Shown here: one piece after another, positions 9,186 through 18,670 of the stretch
How positions within the stretch are numbered: position 1 is the first letter of the stretch
How the letters are laid out: every line of letters starts with the position of its first letter
Assembly (NCBI GenBank): GCA_900537125.1
Contig: UNRJ01000002.1
Span: forward strand, 434,001-498,000
DNA from: Rhodobacteraceae bacterium Alg238-R152
GTDB lineage: Bacteria > Pseudomonadota > Alphaproteobacteria > Rhodobacterales > Rhodobacteraceae
Direction of reading: 5' to 3'
Length of the DNA stretch: 64,000 nt
Notes under the pieces: generated by a model
Told to the model about the DNA's origin: nothing
What the model saw: the letters and a program-made list of their open reading frames with translations, nothing else
Database searches by the model: none
Translations under genes and position numbers: made by a program

Positions 9186-9851
9186 ATGAACCGTTTGTTC
9201 CATGTCCCGTTGTCTCCGTTTTGCCGCAAGGTCCGTCTGATGATGGGTGAGAAGCGGCTTGAAGTGGAGCTGGTGGAGGAACGTTATTGGGAGCAGGACC
9301 CCGATTTTCTGCGCCGCAATCCAGCCGCCAAAGTGCCGGTCCTGAAGATGGACGGTAAGATGATGGCAGATAGCAATGCGATCTGCGAGTATCTCGAAGA
9401 GAAGTATCCTGAGCCAGCCTTGATGCCGCGTGATCCAGATGGGCGCTATGAGGTGCGGCGGTTGGTGGCGTGGTTTGACGACAAGTTCCACAACGAGGTG
9501 ACGTCCAAGCTGCTGTATGAGCGGGTCAACCGCAAGCTGATGGGCACCGGCTATCCGGACAGTAAAAACGTGAAATCCGGGGCCAAGGCGATCAAATACC
9601 ACCTCGATTACATGCATTGGTTGCTCGATCATCGGCGCTGGCTGGCCGGGGATGTGATGACCATGGCGGATTTCACCGCCGCCGCGCATCTCAGCGCGCT
9701 GGATTACATCAGTGATGTGGATTGGAACCGCTCTGCGGTGGTGAAAGATTGGTATGCGACCATCAAATCGCGCCCCGCGTTTCGGGCGGTGCTGGCCGAT
9801 CAGGTGCCTGGTTTCCCACCGCCTGCGCATTATGCTGACCTGGATTTCTAA
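9186..9851 (+). CDS. Glutathione S-transferase family protein
   Basis: A thioredoxin-fold N-terminal domain ([20 protein letters not shown]; the SPFCRK segment replaces the catalytic Ser/Tyr region) is followed by the cis-Pro segment KVPVL and the glutathione-contacting [14 protein letters not shown], then an all-helical C-terminal domain. This is the typical GST plan of about 220 residues. The substrate is unknown. ATG 9186 gives a start just before the first beta strand; a GTG at 9174 adds four residues and cannot be excluded because neither codon has a clear ribosome binding site. Confidence 0.88.
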   Translation: MNRLFHVPLSPFCRKVRLMMGEKRLEVELVEERYWEQDPDFLRRNPAAKVPVLKMDGKMMADSNAICEYLEEKYPEPALMPRDPDGRYEVRRLVAWFDDKFHNEVTSKLLYERVNRKLMGTGYPDSKNVKSGAKAIKYHLDYMHWLLDHRRWLAGDVMTMADFTAAAHLSALDYISDVDWNRSAVVKDWYATIKSRPAFRAVLADQVPGFPPPAHYADLDF

Positions 9852-9866
9852 TTTCAGGTGTGGGTT

Positions 9867-9930
9867 GGGGGGCTGTCTGCCCCCTCGGCCTGACGGCCTC
9901 ACCCCCGAGGATATTTCTGGAAAGTGAATG
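9867..9930 (+). repeat. Interspersed hairpin element, copy A
   Basis: A hairpin GGGGGC-TGTCT-GCCCCC starts 15 bases after the upstream stop and is followed by ACCCCCGAGG and ATATTTCTGGAAAGTGAA. The same arrangement (G5 hairpin, second C5, GGATATTTT or GGAGTATTTTT, purine-rich tail) recurs at 32574 and, on the minus strand, at 36557. Partial copies lie at 28510 and 40016. It could act as a transcript 3' end or a processing site. Confidence 0.6.
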
Positions 9931-9940
9931 CGGGTGGATT

Positions 9941-10978
9941 ATGGTGGATGATCTTACAACACGGATGAAAGCCGAGGCTGTGGCCCTGGGTTTTGATATG
10001 GCCAAAGTGTGCCGGCCAGATGCGGTGGGTCACGTGGCGGCGGGCTTGGCAGGTTTCCTTGAGAAAGAGCACCACGGGCAGATGAAGTGGCTCGAAGCGC
10101 GCAGCCATTGGCGCTCTGATCCCTCTGTGTTGTGGCCAGAAGCGCAGTCGGTGATTGTGCTGGGTGAAAGTTATACACCGGAGCATGATCCCACAGCTGT
10201 GCTGGAGCAGCCGGCGCACGCGGCGATTTCGGTGTATGCGCAGAACCGCGACTACCATGACACGGTGAAAAAGCGTCTCAAGAGATTGGCACGGTGGTTG
10301 ATCGCGGAGGCGGGTCCAGAGACCGAAGTGAAGGTGTTTGTCGACACAGCCCCGGTGCCGGAGAAACCTTTGGGGCAGGCGGCAGGGCTGGGCTGGCAGG
10401 GCAAACACACCAATTTGGTGAGCCGGGATTTGGGCTCGTGGTTTTTTATTGGCTCGGTGTTCACCACAGCCAAGTTAGAGACGGATACAGCGGAAATTGA
10501 CCATTGCGGGTCGTGCCGTGCCTGTTTGGATGCTTGTCCGACAGATGCCTTTCCTGCGCCACATCAGATTGATGCGCGACGGTGTATTTCTTATTTGACC
10601 ATTGAGCATCATGGGCCGGTGGATGAAGAGCTGCGCGGGTTGTTGGGCAATCGGATTTATGGCTGTGACGATTGTCTGGCGGCCTGTCCGTGGAACAAAT
10701 TTGCCCAGGATGCACGGGAAATGAAGTACCACGCACGGGACGAGTTGATTGCGCCAAAACTGGCTGAGCTGGCTTTGCTGGAAGACGCCGAGTTTCGCAC
10801 GTTTTTCTCAGGCTCGCCAATCAAGCGCATTGGGCGCAATCGGTTTGTGCGCAATGTGCTGTATGCCATTGGCAATTCTGGTGATGCTGAATTGCGAGAA
10901 GTGGCGCATAGGTTGTGTGAAGATGAAGACTCAACGGTGGCGGATGCGGCGCGCTGGGCGGTGCAGAGGCTGTCGTGA
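9941..10978 (+). CDS. queG: Epoxyqueuosine reductase
   Basis: QueG is a cobalamin- and Fe-S-dependent enzyme that performs the last step of queuosine synthesis on tRNA. Two ferredoxin-type clusters are visible: [16 protein letters not shown] and [14 protein letters not shown], together with [19 protein letters not shown], a family hallmark that includes the proton-donating Asp. The protein has 345 residues, close to the family norm. I place the start at ATG 9941 because homologous N-termini begin about there; upstream in-frame sequence is the interspersed element, not coding. The stop overlaps the start of the next gene. Confidence 0.92.
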   Translation: MVDDLTTRMKAEAVALGFDMAKVCRPDAVGHVAAGLAGFLEKEHHGQMKWLEARSHWRSDPSVLWPEAQSVIVLGESYTPEHDPTAVLEQPAHAAISVYAQNRDYHDTVKKRLKRLARWLIAEAGPETEVKVFVDTAPVPEKPLGQAAGLGWQGKHTNLVSRDLGSWFFIGSVFTTAKLETDTAEIDHCGSCRACLDACPTDAFPAPHQIDARRCISYLTIEHHGPVDEELRGLLGNRIYGCDDCLAACPWNKFAQDAREMKYHARDELIAPKLAELALLEDAEFRTFFSGSPIKRIGRNRFVRNVLYAIGNSGDAELREVAHRLCEDEDSTVADAARWAVQRLS

Positions 10979-11616
10979 TGCGCGACGCGGCGGTGGATCA
11001 GGTCACGCTCTTTGGGTTCAAAGAGAGCATCTACACACAGGTGGTGATGATGGCGCTGGCCGCCAAGGGCGTGGCGTTTGACTTGAAGCGCGACAATCCG
11101 TTTGAGGGGGAGGCGTCAGGACCCCATCCGTTTGCGCGGGTGCCGGTGCTGCAACATGGCGACTTTGCGATCTATGAAACCGCCGCCATCACCCGATACG
11201 TGGATCGGGCGTTTGAAGGTCTTTCCTTGTTGCCTGGAGGTGCCGCGGCTTTGGCGCGCATGGATCAGGTGATCGCGATTGCTGACAATTATGCCTATTG
11301 GCCGATGGTGCGGCAGGCCTATGCCCATGGGGTGGTGCGTAAGCAGGCCGGGATCAACTGGGACAAAGACCTTGTGAATGAGGGGCTGCGTGCGGCGGAA
11401 CCGGTACTGAAGGTGCTGGATGAGATGGCCCACGAGGGGGAAGTGCTTAACGGCTTGCGGATATCGCTGGCGGATTGTCAGTTGGCGCCCATGGTGGCGG
11501 CGTTTGCCGCGCTTCCAAAAGGACGCAAGATGCTGAAACGTCATTGGGCGCTGTCTTGTTGGCTGGATTGGATTAGCCACAGCCGGGCGTTTCGTCAGGC
11601 GATTGGAGAGGCATAA
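10978..11616 (+). CDS. Glutathione S-transferase family protein
   Basis: The 212-residue protein has a GST N-terminal fold (LFGFKESIYTQVVMMALAAKG, then RVPVLQHGDFAIYETAAITRY, where PVL holds the cis-Pro and ETAAI contacts the gamma-Glu of glutathione) and a helical C-terminal domain. The start overlaps the queG stop (TGATG), so the two are translationally coupled; GTG at 10975 is an equally possible start. The substrate is unknown. It is only distantly related to the GST at 9186. Confidence 0.85.
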   Translation: MRDAAVDQVTLFGFKESIYTQVVMMALAAKGVAFDLKRDNPFEGEASGPHPFARVPVLQHGDFAIYETAAITRYVDRAFEGLSLLPGGAAALARMDQVIAIADNYAYWPMVRQAYAHGVVRKQAGINWDKDLVNEGLRAAEPVLKVLDEMAHEGEVLNGLRISLADCQLAPMVAAFAALPKGRKMLKRHWALSCWLDWISHSRAFRQAIGEA

Positions 11617-12086
11617 TGAGCTACGATTTATTGATATTTGACCCAATGGTGGCGCCAGTGTCGCGTCCCGATTTTATGGCGTGGTATGGGGATCTGACAA
11701 AATGGGAGGAGCCACGTGACTACAATTCCCCTGAGGGAATGAGTGGCAATCTCCCGCAGTTTTACGAGGCGATCCGACATGAGTTTCCGCCGATGAACGG
11801 ACCAGATGCGTTCGATTTTGACTCGTTGGTTGAGGGAAAACGCGGGTTTTGGCAGCGGCTGTTTGGTGGATCGCAGGCGCTGGAGCCTTTTAACGAAAGT
11901 CTTGTCACTGATTACAGTTGTGCGCAGAGCGGGATTTACATGTCCTTTACTTGGTCGGTTGAGGAGCAGGCTTTCGACCAAGTTGTCCGGTCTGCGCTTA
12001 AAACAGGGGTTGGTTTTTTTGACGTGAGCGCAACCGATGGGGGGATTGCGCACACGCCAGAGCAATTGCGTGCTTTGCTGCGTTAG
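11616..12086 (+). CDS. Hypothetical protein
   Basis: This 156-residue soluble protein begins SYDLLIFDP and is acidic and aromatic-rich (FMAWYGDLTKWEE, FTWSVEEQAFDQ). There is no signal peptide, membrane segment or motif that I recognise. The C-terminal part (YMSFTWSVEEQA through GVGFFDVSATDGGI) looks like a small alpha/beta fold. It overlaps the preceding GST stop by one base (TAATG), so it belongs to the queG-GST transcription unit. It is real by coupling and codon use, but the function is not known. Confidence 0.7.
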   Translation: MSYDLLIFDPMVAPVSRPDFMAWYGDLTKWEEPRDYNSPEGMSGNLPQFYEAIRHEFPPMNGPDAFDFDSLVEGKRGFWQRLFGGSQALEPFNESLVTDYSCAQSGIYMSFTWSVEEQAFDQVVRSALKTGVGFFDVSATDGGIAHTPEQLRALLR

Positions 12087-12111
12087 GTTGGCGCGGGTAC
12101 CCGCCTATTAC

Positions 12112-12612
12112 TTACCCGTTGCGTTTGGGCAGGACCCAATCGGGGCGGGCGAAGTGGCAGGTGTAACCGCCGACGTGTTTTTCCAGATAGTCCTGATGGT
12201 GCTCCTCAGCCTGCCAGAAGTCGCTTACAGGTTCGACTTCGGTCACCACTTTGCCGGGCCACAAGCCAGAGGCGTCGACATCTTTGATCGTGTCTTCGGC
12301 CACCGCCTTTTGATCCGCATCGGTGACGTAGATCGCGGAGCGGTATGATGTGCCTAGATCATTGCCTTGGCGATTGGGCGTTGTGGGATCGTGGATTTGG
12401 AAGAAGAACTCCAGCAGTTTGCGATAGGAGGTTTTGGCGGGGTCAAATGTGATCTCGATCGCCTCGGCGTGGGTGCCGTGGTTCTCATAGGTGGCGTTGG
12501 GCACGTCGCCGCCAGTATAGCCAACGCGGGTGGCCAAGACGCCGTCCATTTTGCGGATCAAATCTTCCATGCCCCAGAAACAGCCGCCTGCCAGTACTGC
12601 GCGTTTGCTCAT
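12112..12612 (-). CDS. msrA: Peptide-methionine (S)-S-oxide reductase MsrA
   Basis: MsrA repairs the S-epimer of methionine sulfoxide in oxidised proteins. The catalytic motif GGCFWGMED lies at residues 9-17, with Cys11 as nucleophile; [21 protein letters not shown] is the substrate-pocket segment characteristic of the family. With 166 residues it lacks a long N-terminal extension and is cytoplasmic. The ATG overlaps the stop of msrB by four bases, so both repair enzymes are made from one message and cover both sulfoxide epimers. Confidence 0.96.
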   Translation of the reverse strand: MSKRAVLAGGCFWGMEDLIRKMDGVLATRVGYTGGDVPNATYENHGTHAEAIEITFDPAKTSYRKLLEFFFQIHDPTTPNRQGNDLGTSYRSAIYVTDADQKAVAEDTIKDVDASGLWPGKVVTEVEPVSDFWQAEEHHQDYLEKHVGGYTCHFARPDWVLPKRNG

Positions 12613-13061
12613 TGGTCGATCTCCTCTACTTGATTAAGATAGGCGCCATAGCCCTCACCTTCCATATCGGCGCGGTGCACAAACCGCAGGGAGGCGGAAT
12701 TGATGCAGTAGCGCAGCCCACCACGGTCCTGCGGACCGTCAGGGAAGACGTGGCCAAGATGGCTGTCGCCATGTTTGGAGCGCACTTCGGTGCGGATCAT
12801 GCCGACGGTGGCGTCATGGTGTTCGGTGACATAGGCGGCCTCAATAGGCTTGGTGAAGCTGGGCCAACCGCAGCCGCTTTCGTATTTGTCAGAACTGGCA
12901 AATAGCGGTTCACCAGAGACCACATCGACATAAATGCCGGGGGCTTTGTTGTTGAGCAGTTTGCCGGAGCCGGGGCGCTCGGTGCCGTTTTCCTGAGTGA
13001 CCCAGTGCTGTTCATCGGTGAGGGTTGCGATCACATCGGTGTCGCGGGTGTATTTGGTCAT
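12609..13061 (-). CDS. msrB: Peptide-methionine (R)-S-oxide reductase MsrB
   Basis: MsrB reduces the R-epimer. The family motifs [17 protein letters not shown] and the catalytic [11 protein letters not shown] are all present. The two CxxC zinc knuckles of the metal-containing class are missing (the positions read VDVVSG and VRSKHG), so this is a zinc-free MsrB. The start is at 13061, supported by GGAG in front; a longer frame to 13151 adds a Pro/Arg-rich extension with no family similarity. It is upstream of and coupled to msrA. Confidence 0.95.
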   Translation of the reverse strand: MTKYTRDTDVIATLTDEQHWVTQENGTERPGSGKLLNNKAPGIYVDVVSGEPLFASSDKYESGCGWPSFTKPIEAAYVTEHHDATVGMIRTEVRSKHGDSHLGHVFPDGPQDRGGLRYCINSASLRFVHRADMEGEGYGAYLNQVEEIDQ

Positions 13062-13136
13062 GCGCGTCTCCTTCGCTGATCTCAATGTGGGGATCAGTGT
13101 TCTGATGTCAGGCATATGGGAGGAGACGGGGGTTTG

Positions 13137-13186
13137 AAAAGAGGGGATCACGCCGACGTGTCGCCGTGCAACAATTGGCGTGATCC
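13137..13186 (-). terminator. Probable terminator after the thioredoxin-like gene
   Basis: Perfect 10-base arms GGATCACGCC and GGCGTGATCC are separated by 22 bases. On the minus strand the hairpin starts eight bases after the stop at 13194 and is followed by CCTCTTTTC. The loop is long, so efficiency is uncertain. Confidence 0.6.
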
Positions 13187-13193
13187 GAAAAGC

Positions 13194-13601
13194 TTAGGCT
13201 GTGGCGGTGGTGAGGGCGGTGTCCATCAGCGCTTTGATCTTGGATTTACTGGTGCCTGCAACGATGCGGCCAAGCTCTTGATCGCCTTTCAGCACAACAA
13301 GCGTGGAGCGGCGCGGGATTTTTAGGGCGCGAGAAAGCTCTGAGTTGCTGTGCTGATCCCAGTCGACGCTGATGAAGGTGATGGCGTCGCCATAGGCGGG
13401 ATTGGATTGCTTGAGCGCATTGATGGCGCGTTCCTGGGCAGCGCAGGTGGTGCACCACTCGGTTTTGAAATCCAGAAATACGGTGTCACCAGCGGCGAGG
13501 TGTTTTTTCACCAGGCCCGGAGTGTAGTCGGTGGCGGCGCGGGCTGTGAGGGGGAAGGTCAGGGCTGCGGCGGCGGAAGCGAGGAAGGTGCGACGATGCA
13601 T
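13194..13601 (-). CDS. Exported thioredoxin-like protein
   Basis: A 135-residue protein with a signal peptide (HRRTF, hydrophobic AAAALTFPLTARA, cleavage near residue 22) and a thioredoxin fold whose redox motif is EWCTTC (Cys50 and Cys53). The later segment PRRSTLVVLKGDQELGR contains the position of the usual cis-Pro, here with Ser-Thr. It is encoded 14 bases after a CcdA/DsbD-type membrane protein, so it probably receives electrons from that protein and passes them to periplasmic disulfides or apocytochromes. The frame continues upstream to 13940, but that part overlaps the ccdA gene. Confidence 0.85.
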   Translation of the reverse strand: MHRRTFLASAAAALTFPLTARAATDYTPGLVKKHLAAGDTVFLDFKTEWCTTCAAQERAINALKQSNPAYGDAITFISVDWDQHSNSELSRALKIPRRSTLVVLKGDQELGRIVAGTSKSKIKALMDTALTTATA

Positions 13602-13615
13602 GAGGGGAACTCCTT

Positions 13616-14329
13616 TTAAAGGGCAACAGAGAGATCGAGCAGCCATGGGGGGAGGACACCCAAGAGCCAGATTTCGATCATGTGGTGAACGTTGAAAAAC
13701 AGCGCGAGGCCGGTGAGGAAGAAGACGCCGCCCAAGATGGGGCGCGATTTGGCGGCGATGGCGCGCAGGGTGGCTTGGTGTTTTCCAAGCGCTGAGCGGG
13801 CGCCGTAGCCGAGGCCCAGGATCAGTGTGGAGACACCGGCGGCGAAGGCAATCATGATGATGGTGGCATGGGTGAGGCTTTCGCCTTGCGACGCCAGCGC
13901 GATGGCGCCGCCAAGTGTGGGTCCGATGCAGGGGGACCAAACGAGGCCGAGCAGCAGGCCGCCGAGGAATTGACCCTGAAGGCTGGTGTGGTCCACGGTG
14001 TTGAGCGTGCTGTCTGCGGAGGCGGCGACGCCTGCGGTGGCGGTGGTGAAGGCGTTTGAGAATTGCGGGACCAGAAGGACTGCGCCAAAGCCCATCATCA
14101 GGACAGCGCCCGCCTTTGAAAGCGTGTCAGGTGTGAGGCCAATGGCGTGGCCAAAGACCGTTACGGCCATGCCAAAGATCACAAAGCTGAGGCTCATGCC
14201 GAGGGCCAGTGCGGCGGCGCCATGGCGGGAGGCTTGCAGTGCGCTGGTCAGCACGATGGGCAGAACCGGCACCACGCAGGGGTTGATCAGGGTCAGCAGA
14301 CCCGCGCCATATGCAAAGAGGTATTCCAT
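13616..14329 (-). CDS. ccdA: CcdA/DsbD-family thiol-disulfide transmembrane protein
   Basis: This 237-residue membrane protein has six hydrophobic segments and Pro-rich helices (LINPCVVPVLPIVL near residue 16 and SPCIGPTLGGAI near residue 135), each with one of the Cys of the CcdA redox pair. The family moves electrons from cytoplasmic thioredoxin across the membrane. The downstream exported thioredoxin-like gene is the natural electron acceptor. The ccdA symbol is by family; DsbD-like (ScsB-like) function is equally possible. Confidence 0.85.
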   Translation of the reverse strand: MEYLFAYGAGLLTLINPCVVPVLPIVLTSALQASRHGAAALALGMSLSFVIFGMAVTVFGHAIGLTPDTLSKAGAVLMMGFGAVLLVPQFSNAFTTATAGVAASADSTLNTVDHTSLQGQFLGGLLLGLVWSPCIGPTLGGAIALASQGESLTHATIIMIAFAAGVSTLILGLGYGARSALGKHQATLRAIAAKSRPILGGVFFLTGLALFFNVHHMIEIWLLGVLPPWLLDLSVAL

Positions 14330-14386
14330 GCCCCTCTTGTGCCAAGCGCGGGGGGGAGTGTCATGTCAAACAGTGGTGCCGCGGGA

Positions 14387-15262
14387 TCACTTGGCCGTGT
14401 GCGATTGTTTCGAAAGCTGCACGGCGAGGATGCCTGCGCAGATCACGGCCACGCCAACGATGTCCCAGAAACCAAGTTTTTCGCCGAGGATCATGGCGGC
14501 GATGGCAACACCGAAGAACGGGTTGAGGAAGTGGAAAGTGGCAGCTTTGACAGCGCCGATGCGAGCCACCAGTGCAAACCAGATCCATGTGGCAATCAGG
14601 CCGGGGGCGACAATGGTGTAGATGAGGGCCGTCAGCATTTGGGGGGTCCAGGTGACCGTCCAGGTTTCAAACACAAGAGAGGCGCCAAACAGCACTATGG
14701 CACCAACGTACATTTGAAGGCCAATGATCATGATCACATTGCCACCTGAGGAGGCGTTGCGCACTGTGAGGGTGGCAATGGCAAGCGCCAGCGCGCCAAT
14801 GATACAAAGCAGCACACCAAAGAGGTCCACGCCTTGGCCAAGGCGGCCTGCCATGATCAGGAGCACGCCGCCAAAGCCAACGATCAGGCCGATGGTGCCC
14901 AGCACGGTAAGTTTCTCACCTTTGGCAGCCCAGCCGAGCAGGGCGACGATGAGCGGCATGGTGGAGGCGATGATCGATGCGAGCGAGGCCTCGATCGTGG
15001 TCATCGCGGTGAAGTTCAGGCCGAGATAAAGCGCGTTCTGGCAGAGACCAAATATCAGGGTGGCGCGCCATTGGGCGGGGGTGAGGTGCCAGCTTTGCCC
15101 AAGCGCGCGGGCGATGATCACACCAATTGTGCCAGCAATGGCAAAGCGCAGGGAAGAGATCATCAGGGGCGAGGCGTCGGCCACAATGATGCGCGCAGAG
15201 GTGAAGGCAGACGACCAGATCAGGGCAAACAGCAGCCCCATGCCAAGTGCGCGGATGTCCAT
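14387..15262 (-). CDS. EamA/DMT-family transporter
   Basis: This 291-residue protein has ten hydrophobic segments arranged as two EamA repeats (first WSSAFTSARIIVADASPLM, second beginning around residue 150), the plan of drug/metabolite transporters. Substrate unknown. The start ATG 15262 has GAGGCAGG before it; a longer frame to 15337 would add a non-hydrophobic, Cys-containing stretch that the family lacks. It is the last gene of a minus-strand group that is separated from ccdA by 57 bases. Confidence 0.85.
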   Translation of the reverse strand: MDIRALGMGLLFALIWSSAFTSARIIVADASPLMISSLRFAIAGTIGVIIARALGQSWHLTPAQWRATLIFGLCQNALYLGLNFTAMTTIEASLASIIASTMPLIVALLGWAAKGEKLTVLGTIGLIVGFGGVLLIMAGRLGQGVDLFGVLLCIIGALALAIATLTVRNASSGGNVIMIIGLQMYVGAIVLFGASLVFETWTVTWTPQMLTALIYTIVAPGLIATWIWFALVARIGAVKAATFHFLNPFFGVAIAAMILGEKLGFWDIVGVAVICAGILAVQLSKQSHTAK

Positions 15263-15354
15263 GATGCCTGCCTCAAGTCGTTGCTTTGTGAAGGTGTTCG
15301 CTGGCGCGATGTAAGCGCAACGGCAAGCGGGCTGCAAGCGGTGGTTTTAGGGGA

Positions 15355-16419
15355 TCAGGTCTTGGCGCGTTTCAGGAGGCTGCGCAGGCCTCGGTGGCGG
15401 GGTTTGCGTTTTTCTGTATCAAGCGGGAAGAAGGCGTCCACCACAATGTATGCGATCAACACAAAGATCAGCGCATTTCCAATCTGGACAAGGCGGTCGA
15501 TCATTTTCACGTCGGCGTCTTTGCCAAAGGGCGCGATGGAGCCGCCAAACAGGATCACGGTGGTTGTCAGCGCGGTGCCGCCCATGGAGGCGTCGGGGCG
15601 GTCGGAAACAAACCAATAAGCCAGCAAGAAGGCGGCCACTGCGAAGACCAGAAATGCGGTCAGCATCAGAGGGGCAATCACGGTCAACTCGTAACAGGCG
15701 ATGGATACCAAGCCGCCAATGAAGTTGGCCTTGAGCATGTTTTTGGCCACGGTGGGGCCTGCGGCGGTGGCGGTGGAGAGCTGCTGTGAGAGGATCGCGA
15801 CAAACAGGAGCGTGACCAGGGCGCCGCTGCCAATCAGGTAAAAATAGATCGCAAAAGGAATAGTGACCAACGACATGCGCAGCACTAGACGATTGGGATC
15901 ATAGTGTGGCGCTTCGGGTTTGGTGGCTGCGGCCACGCCGCGGGGCGTGGGTGGGTAAAATTTGAACATGGCCACGGTCCAAAGCCATGCAAAGACCAAA
16001 TTGAGAGGAATCCAAATCACCAGCGTCAGAGCGAGATCTTGCGAGGTGAGCACCAGAGTTGGCAGCATGAGGGCTGCCATGAGCGCCAACACAACGCTCA
16101 GCATTCCCGCTCCTTTGGTGGACCAATAAAAACTTGTCGCCACCGCCAGCGCAAGGGCCATCAGGAAGGGCACAGGGTAGGGAGAAAGGGCGGAGGAAAT
16201 CAGCCAAGAAAACACCAAAAACACCACTGCGTGGCGGAACAGAGTGCGAATGGCAACCGGCGGCATGGGGCCGGGGGCCTGCAAAAACAGAACCACAAAA
16301 ACCGTACAAATTGTGGCCAATGGCCAGCCAATCAGGATGGCGAGAGCAAAGTTGCCCGCCACCCCCACAGCCAGTCGGATGCCACGATTGTCGGCCCCGG
16401 TTTGTGCCTCAGTAGGCAT
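15355..16419 (-). CDS. DUF2955 family membrane protein (FUSC-like efflux component)
   Basis: The 354-residue protein has about ten membrane segments in two halves, the layout of DUF2955 proteins related to the FUSC/AaeB efflux family. The start (MPTEAQTG) at 16419 overlaps the stop of the HlyD-family gene by eleven bases, so the pair is coupled. Together with that periplasmic adaptor it likely forms an exporter of aromatic acids or other small molecules. The substrate is not evident. Confidence 0.75.
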   Translation of the reverse strand: MPTEAQTGADNRGIRLAVGVAGNFALAILIGWPLATICTVFVVLFLQAPGPMPPVAIRTLFRHAVVFLVFSWLISSALSPYPVPFLMALALAVATSFYWSTKGAGMLSVVLALMAALMLPTLVLTSQDLALTLVIWIPLNLVFAWLWTVAMFKFYPPTPRGVAAATKPEAPHYDPNRLVLRMSLVTIPFAIYFYLIGSGALVTLLFVAILSQQLSTATAAGPTVAKNMLKANFIGGLVSIACYELTVIAPLMLTAFLVFAVAAFLLAYWFVSDRPDASMGGTALTTTVILFGGSIAPFGKDADVKMIDRLVQIGNALIFVLIAYIVVDAFFPLDTEKRKPRHRGLRSLLKRAKT

Positions 16420-17473
16420 AGGAAAGCCAAGAAACCAGTTTGATATAGACGCGACCAACCAAGTTCAGAAAGCCGTTGTCGTTGGTATAGACAATCACGT
16501 CGGCCTGCCCGTTCACATTAAAGCGTACGTCGTCGGTTTCATCGCCCTCGGTATAGTTGGGCAAGATGATACGCAGGGCAAAGCGTTGTGGATCCCGCAA
16601 CCATCCGTTGACTCGAGGAATTTCAGTAGCCTCGCCGGGCTTGCTTTTGGTGCCGTCCGAACTTGCGGCGCTAAAGCTGGCGACCTCGCCTTTGAAGATT
16701 TTGCCGGGGTGCATGTCGAGCACCACGTCCACCGGGTCGCCCACCTTGATGTTGCCAAGGTTGTTTTCGGTCATATAGGCCTCGACCCAGACGTTGGTGG
16801 CGTCGATGAAGGTCAGCAGGCTTTGACCCGATTTGGCATAGTTGCCCTCGGCGATGTCCAGATCAGAGAGTACACCGCGTGCAGGGGCCTCAAGGTTGGT
16901 CCAGCTGAGTTTTAGCTCAGCGTCGGCCAGCTTGGCCAAAGCGGCTTGAATGCGCGGGTTGTCCGCGCCGGTGCTGCCTAGTGCTTGCTTTTCGCTTTCA
17001 AGGTCAGCTTCCGCTTGGTCCAACTCCGCCTCTGCATCCGCCAATCGCCGGCGGGATTCATCCGCTTTGGCAACGGCAATGAGGCCCTTTTTCTCTAGGT
17101 CAAACACACGGGCGGATTGCAGGCGTTCGGTTTCCAGATCGGTTTGGGCACGGGTGACACGGGCCTGGGCACTGCTGACGTCGGCGCTGTCGGCGCCCAC
17201 ATCCTGAGTGGCGCGTTCCAAGTCGGCTTCGGCGCTTTGTTTTTGGATTTCAAACTGGCGCGGGTCGATGCGGGCAATGACTGTGCCTGCTTCGACAATT
17301 TCGCCGTTGTCCGCGTTGATTTCGATCACCGTGCCGGAAACCTGTGGTGTGATCGGCGTGATGATCGCTTTTACACGGGCGTTGGAGGTAAACGGTGTGA
17401 TGCGATCGGCCGCAAGGTACCAGAGCACCACGATGAACAGCAGAGCGAGTGTGCTCCAGAAGGTACGTTTCAT
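16409..17473 (-). CDS. HlyD/EmrA-type membrane fusion protein
   Basis: The 354-residue periplasmic adaptor has an N-terminal anchor (LALLFIVVLWYLAA), a lipoyl/beta-barrel segment (ITPQVSGTVIEINADNGEIVEAG), a long coiled coil of about 100 residues and a second lipoyl half (LSWTNLEAPARGVLSDLDIAEGNYAKSG). It bridges an inner-membrane pump to the periplasm or an outer-membrane channel. It lies between an AI-2E family gene (4-base overlap) and the DUF2955 gene (11-base overlap), making a three-gene efflux operon. No TolC-like gene is nearby. Confidence 0.88.
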   Translation of the reverse strand: MKRTFWSTLALLFIVVLWYLAADRITPFTSNARVKAIITPITPQVSGTVIEINADNGEIVEAGTVIARIDPRQFEIQKQSAEADLERATQDVGADSADVSSAQARVTRAQTDLETERLQSARVFDLEKKGLIAVAKADESRRRLADAEAELDQAEADLESEKQALGSTGADNPRIQAALAKLADAELKLSWTNLEAPARGVLSDLDIAEGNYAKSGQSLLTFIDATNVWVEAYMTENNLGNIKVGDPVDVVLDMHPGKIFKGEVASFSAASSDGTKSKPGEATEIPRVNGWLRDPQRFALRIILPNYTEGDETDDVRFNVNGQADVIVYTNDNGFLNLVGRVYIKLVSWLSYAY

Positions 17474-18555
17474 TTGGCCGCCTCTTCCAAGGCTTCGGCA
17501 TCTGCCTCGATTTCTTCGGCCACGTCAGCCTCCATCCAGGCTACGACAAGTTCGTAGAACACGGACAGGATCACCGGACCAACAAAGATGCCGATCAGGC
17601 CGCCAGAGAGCACGCCGCCAATCACACCCACAAGAATCACGAGGATCGGGGTGTTCAACCCTTTGGCGATGAAGATGGGACGCAGAAAGTTGTCCATCAG
17701 CATCAGCGGAATCATGATGGCGGTGAACAGCAGAGCTGCGCCGGTGCCCATGTCACCCCAGGCCCAGATCACCAGAGGGATCACAACAAGGGTTGGGCCC
17801 ACTTGAATGATGCCAAGGATCAGGACCACAACCGCCAGCGGGCCTGCGGCTTCGATGCCAAAGAGGACCATGACAACCCCCATGAGGCCGGCTTGAATCG
17901 CGGCCACACCCAGCACGCCGCGCGACACGTTGCGTACGGTGGCGGCGGCCATTTCGACAAATTCGCCACCTTTAGGGGCAAAGACTCGGTTGCCAAATTT
18001 CTGCACCATGTCGCCTAGCTTTGGCCCGGGGGTCAACATCATGCCCATAACAATCACAGACAGGGCCATAGCCAGAAGTTGGAAGCTGAGGCCTGCAACC
18101 GCGCCGCCAATGGTGGAGGCAAAGCCCAAAACAACATCGCCGTAGCGCTCCAGGGCAAGGGCGAGATTGTTGTTAAACAGGTTCCAAATTTGCGTGGCTT
18201 TTGGGCCAACCAACGCGAGTTCATTTAGGCCCTCTGGTGGTGGTGGTAAGTCAAGTGTTCCGCCTTGCAGCTTGTCACTGAGGGTGTTGAAGTGGGCAAA
18301 AAAGCTGCTGACCGAGGCCCAAAGGGGGCCAATGGTCAGGCCGAGACCCAAAAGCGTGATGATTGTGGATGCCCAGCCGCGACGTCCGCCAAGCTTGGCG
18401 GAGAGCCAATCAAACAAGGGGTAAATTGCGACCGCGAGAATGATGGCCCAGACCACAATACCGGAGAGCGGCAAAATGATGGTGAAGGCGGCAAAGGCAA
18501 AGACGCCCAGAAAAAGTAACCGAATGCCAAGATCAATCAATCGTCTCTCGTCCAT
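17470..18555 (-). CDS. AI-2E family transporter
   Basis: This 361-residue protein has about eight hydrophobic segments with the AI-2E/PerM family C-terminal core GVIGGVLSGGLIGIFVGPVILSV, and an N-terminal pair of helices. Family members export autoinducer-2 or act as Na+/H+ antiporters; the name does not prove a signalling role. It is the first gene of the efflux operon and overlaps the adaptor by four bases. An acidic C-terminal tail (EEIEADAEALEEAAK) is notable. Confidence 0.88.
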   Translation of the reverse strand: MDERRLIDLGIRLLFLGVFAFAAFTIILPLSGIVVWAIILAVAIYPLFDWLSAKLGGRRGWASTIITLLGLGLTIGPLWASVSSFFAHFNTLSDKLQGGTLDLPPPPEGLNELALVGPKATQIWNLFNNNLALALERYGDVVLGFASTIGGAVAGLSFQLLAMALSVIVMGMMLTPGPKLGDMVQKFGNRVFAPKGGEFVEMAAATVRNVSRGVLGVAAIQAGLMGVVMVLFGIEAAGPLAVVVLILGIIQVGPTLVVIPLVIWAWGDMGTGAALLFTAIMIPLMLMDNFLRPIFIAKGLNTPILVILVGVIGGVLSGGLIGIFVGPVILSVFYELVVAWMEADVAEEIEADAEALEEAAK

Positions 18556-18670
18556 CGCAAAGTCCTTCCCAAATTGTTCAAATTCCGCGTAGGCTGGCCG
18601 AATATTTGTGGCTTATGCGGTTGTTATGGCGGCATCTTTGCACAGCCTTAGGTGATTTGAGGACAAAAAA

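Noticed and set aside
12093..12104. GCGGGTACCCGC palindrome between convergent hypothetical and msrA genes as a terminator
   Set aside because: No T run on either side and no loop; it may be only a KpnI-like palindromic sequence.
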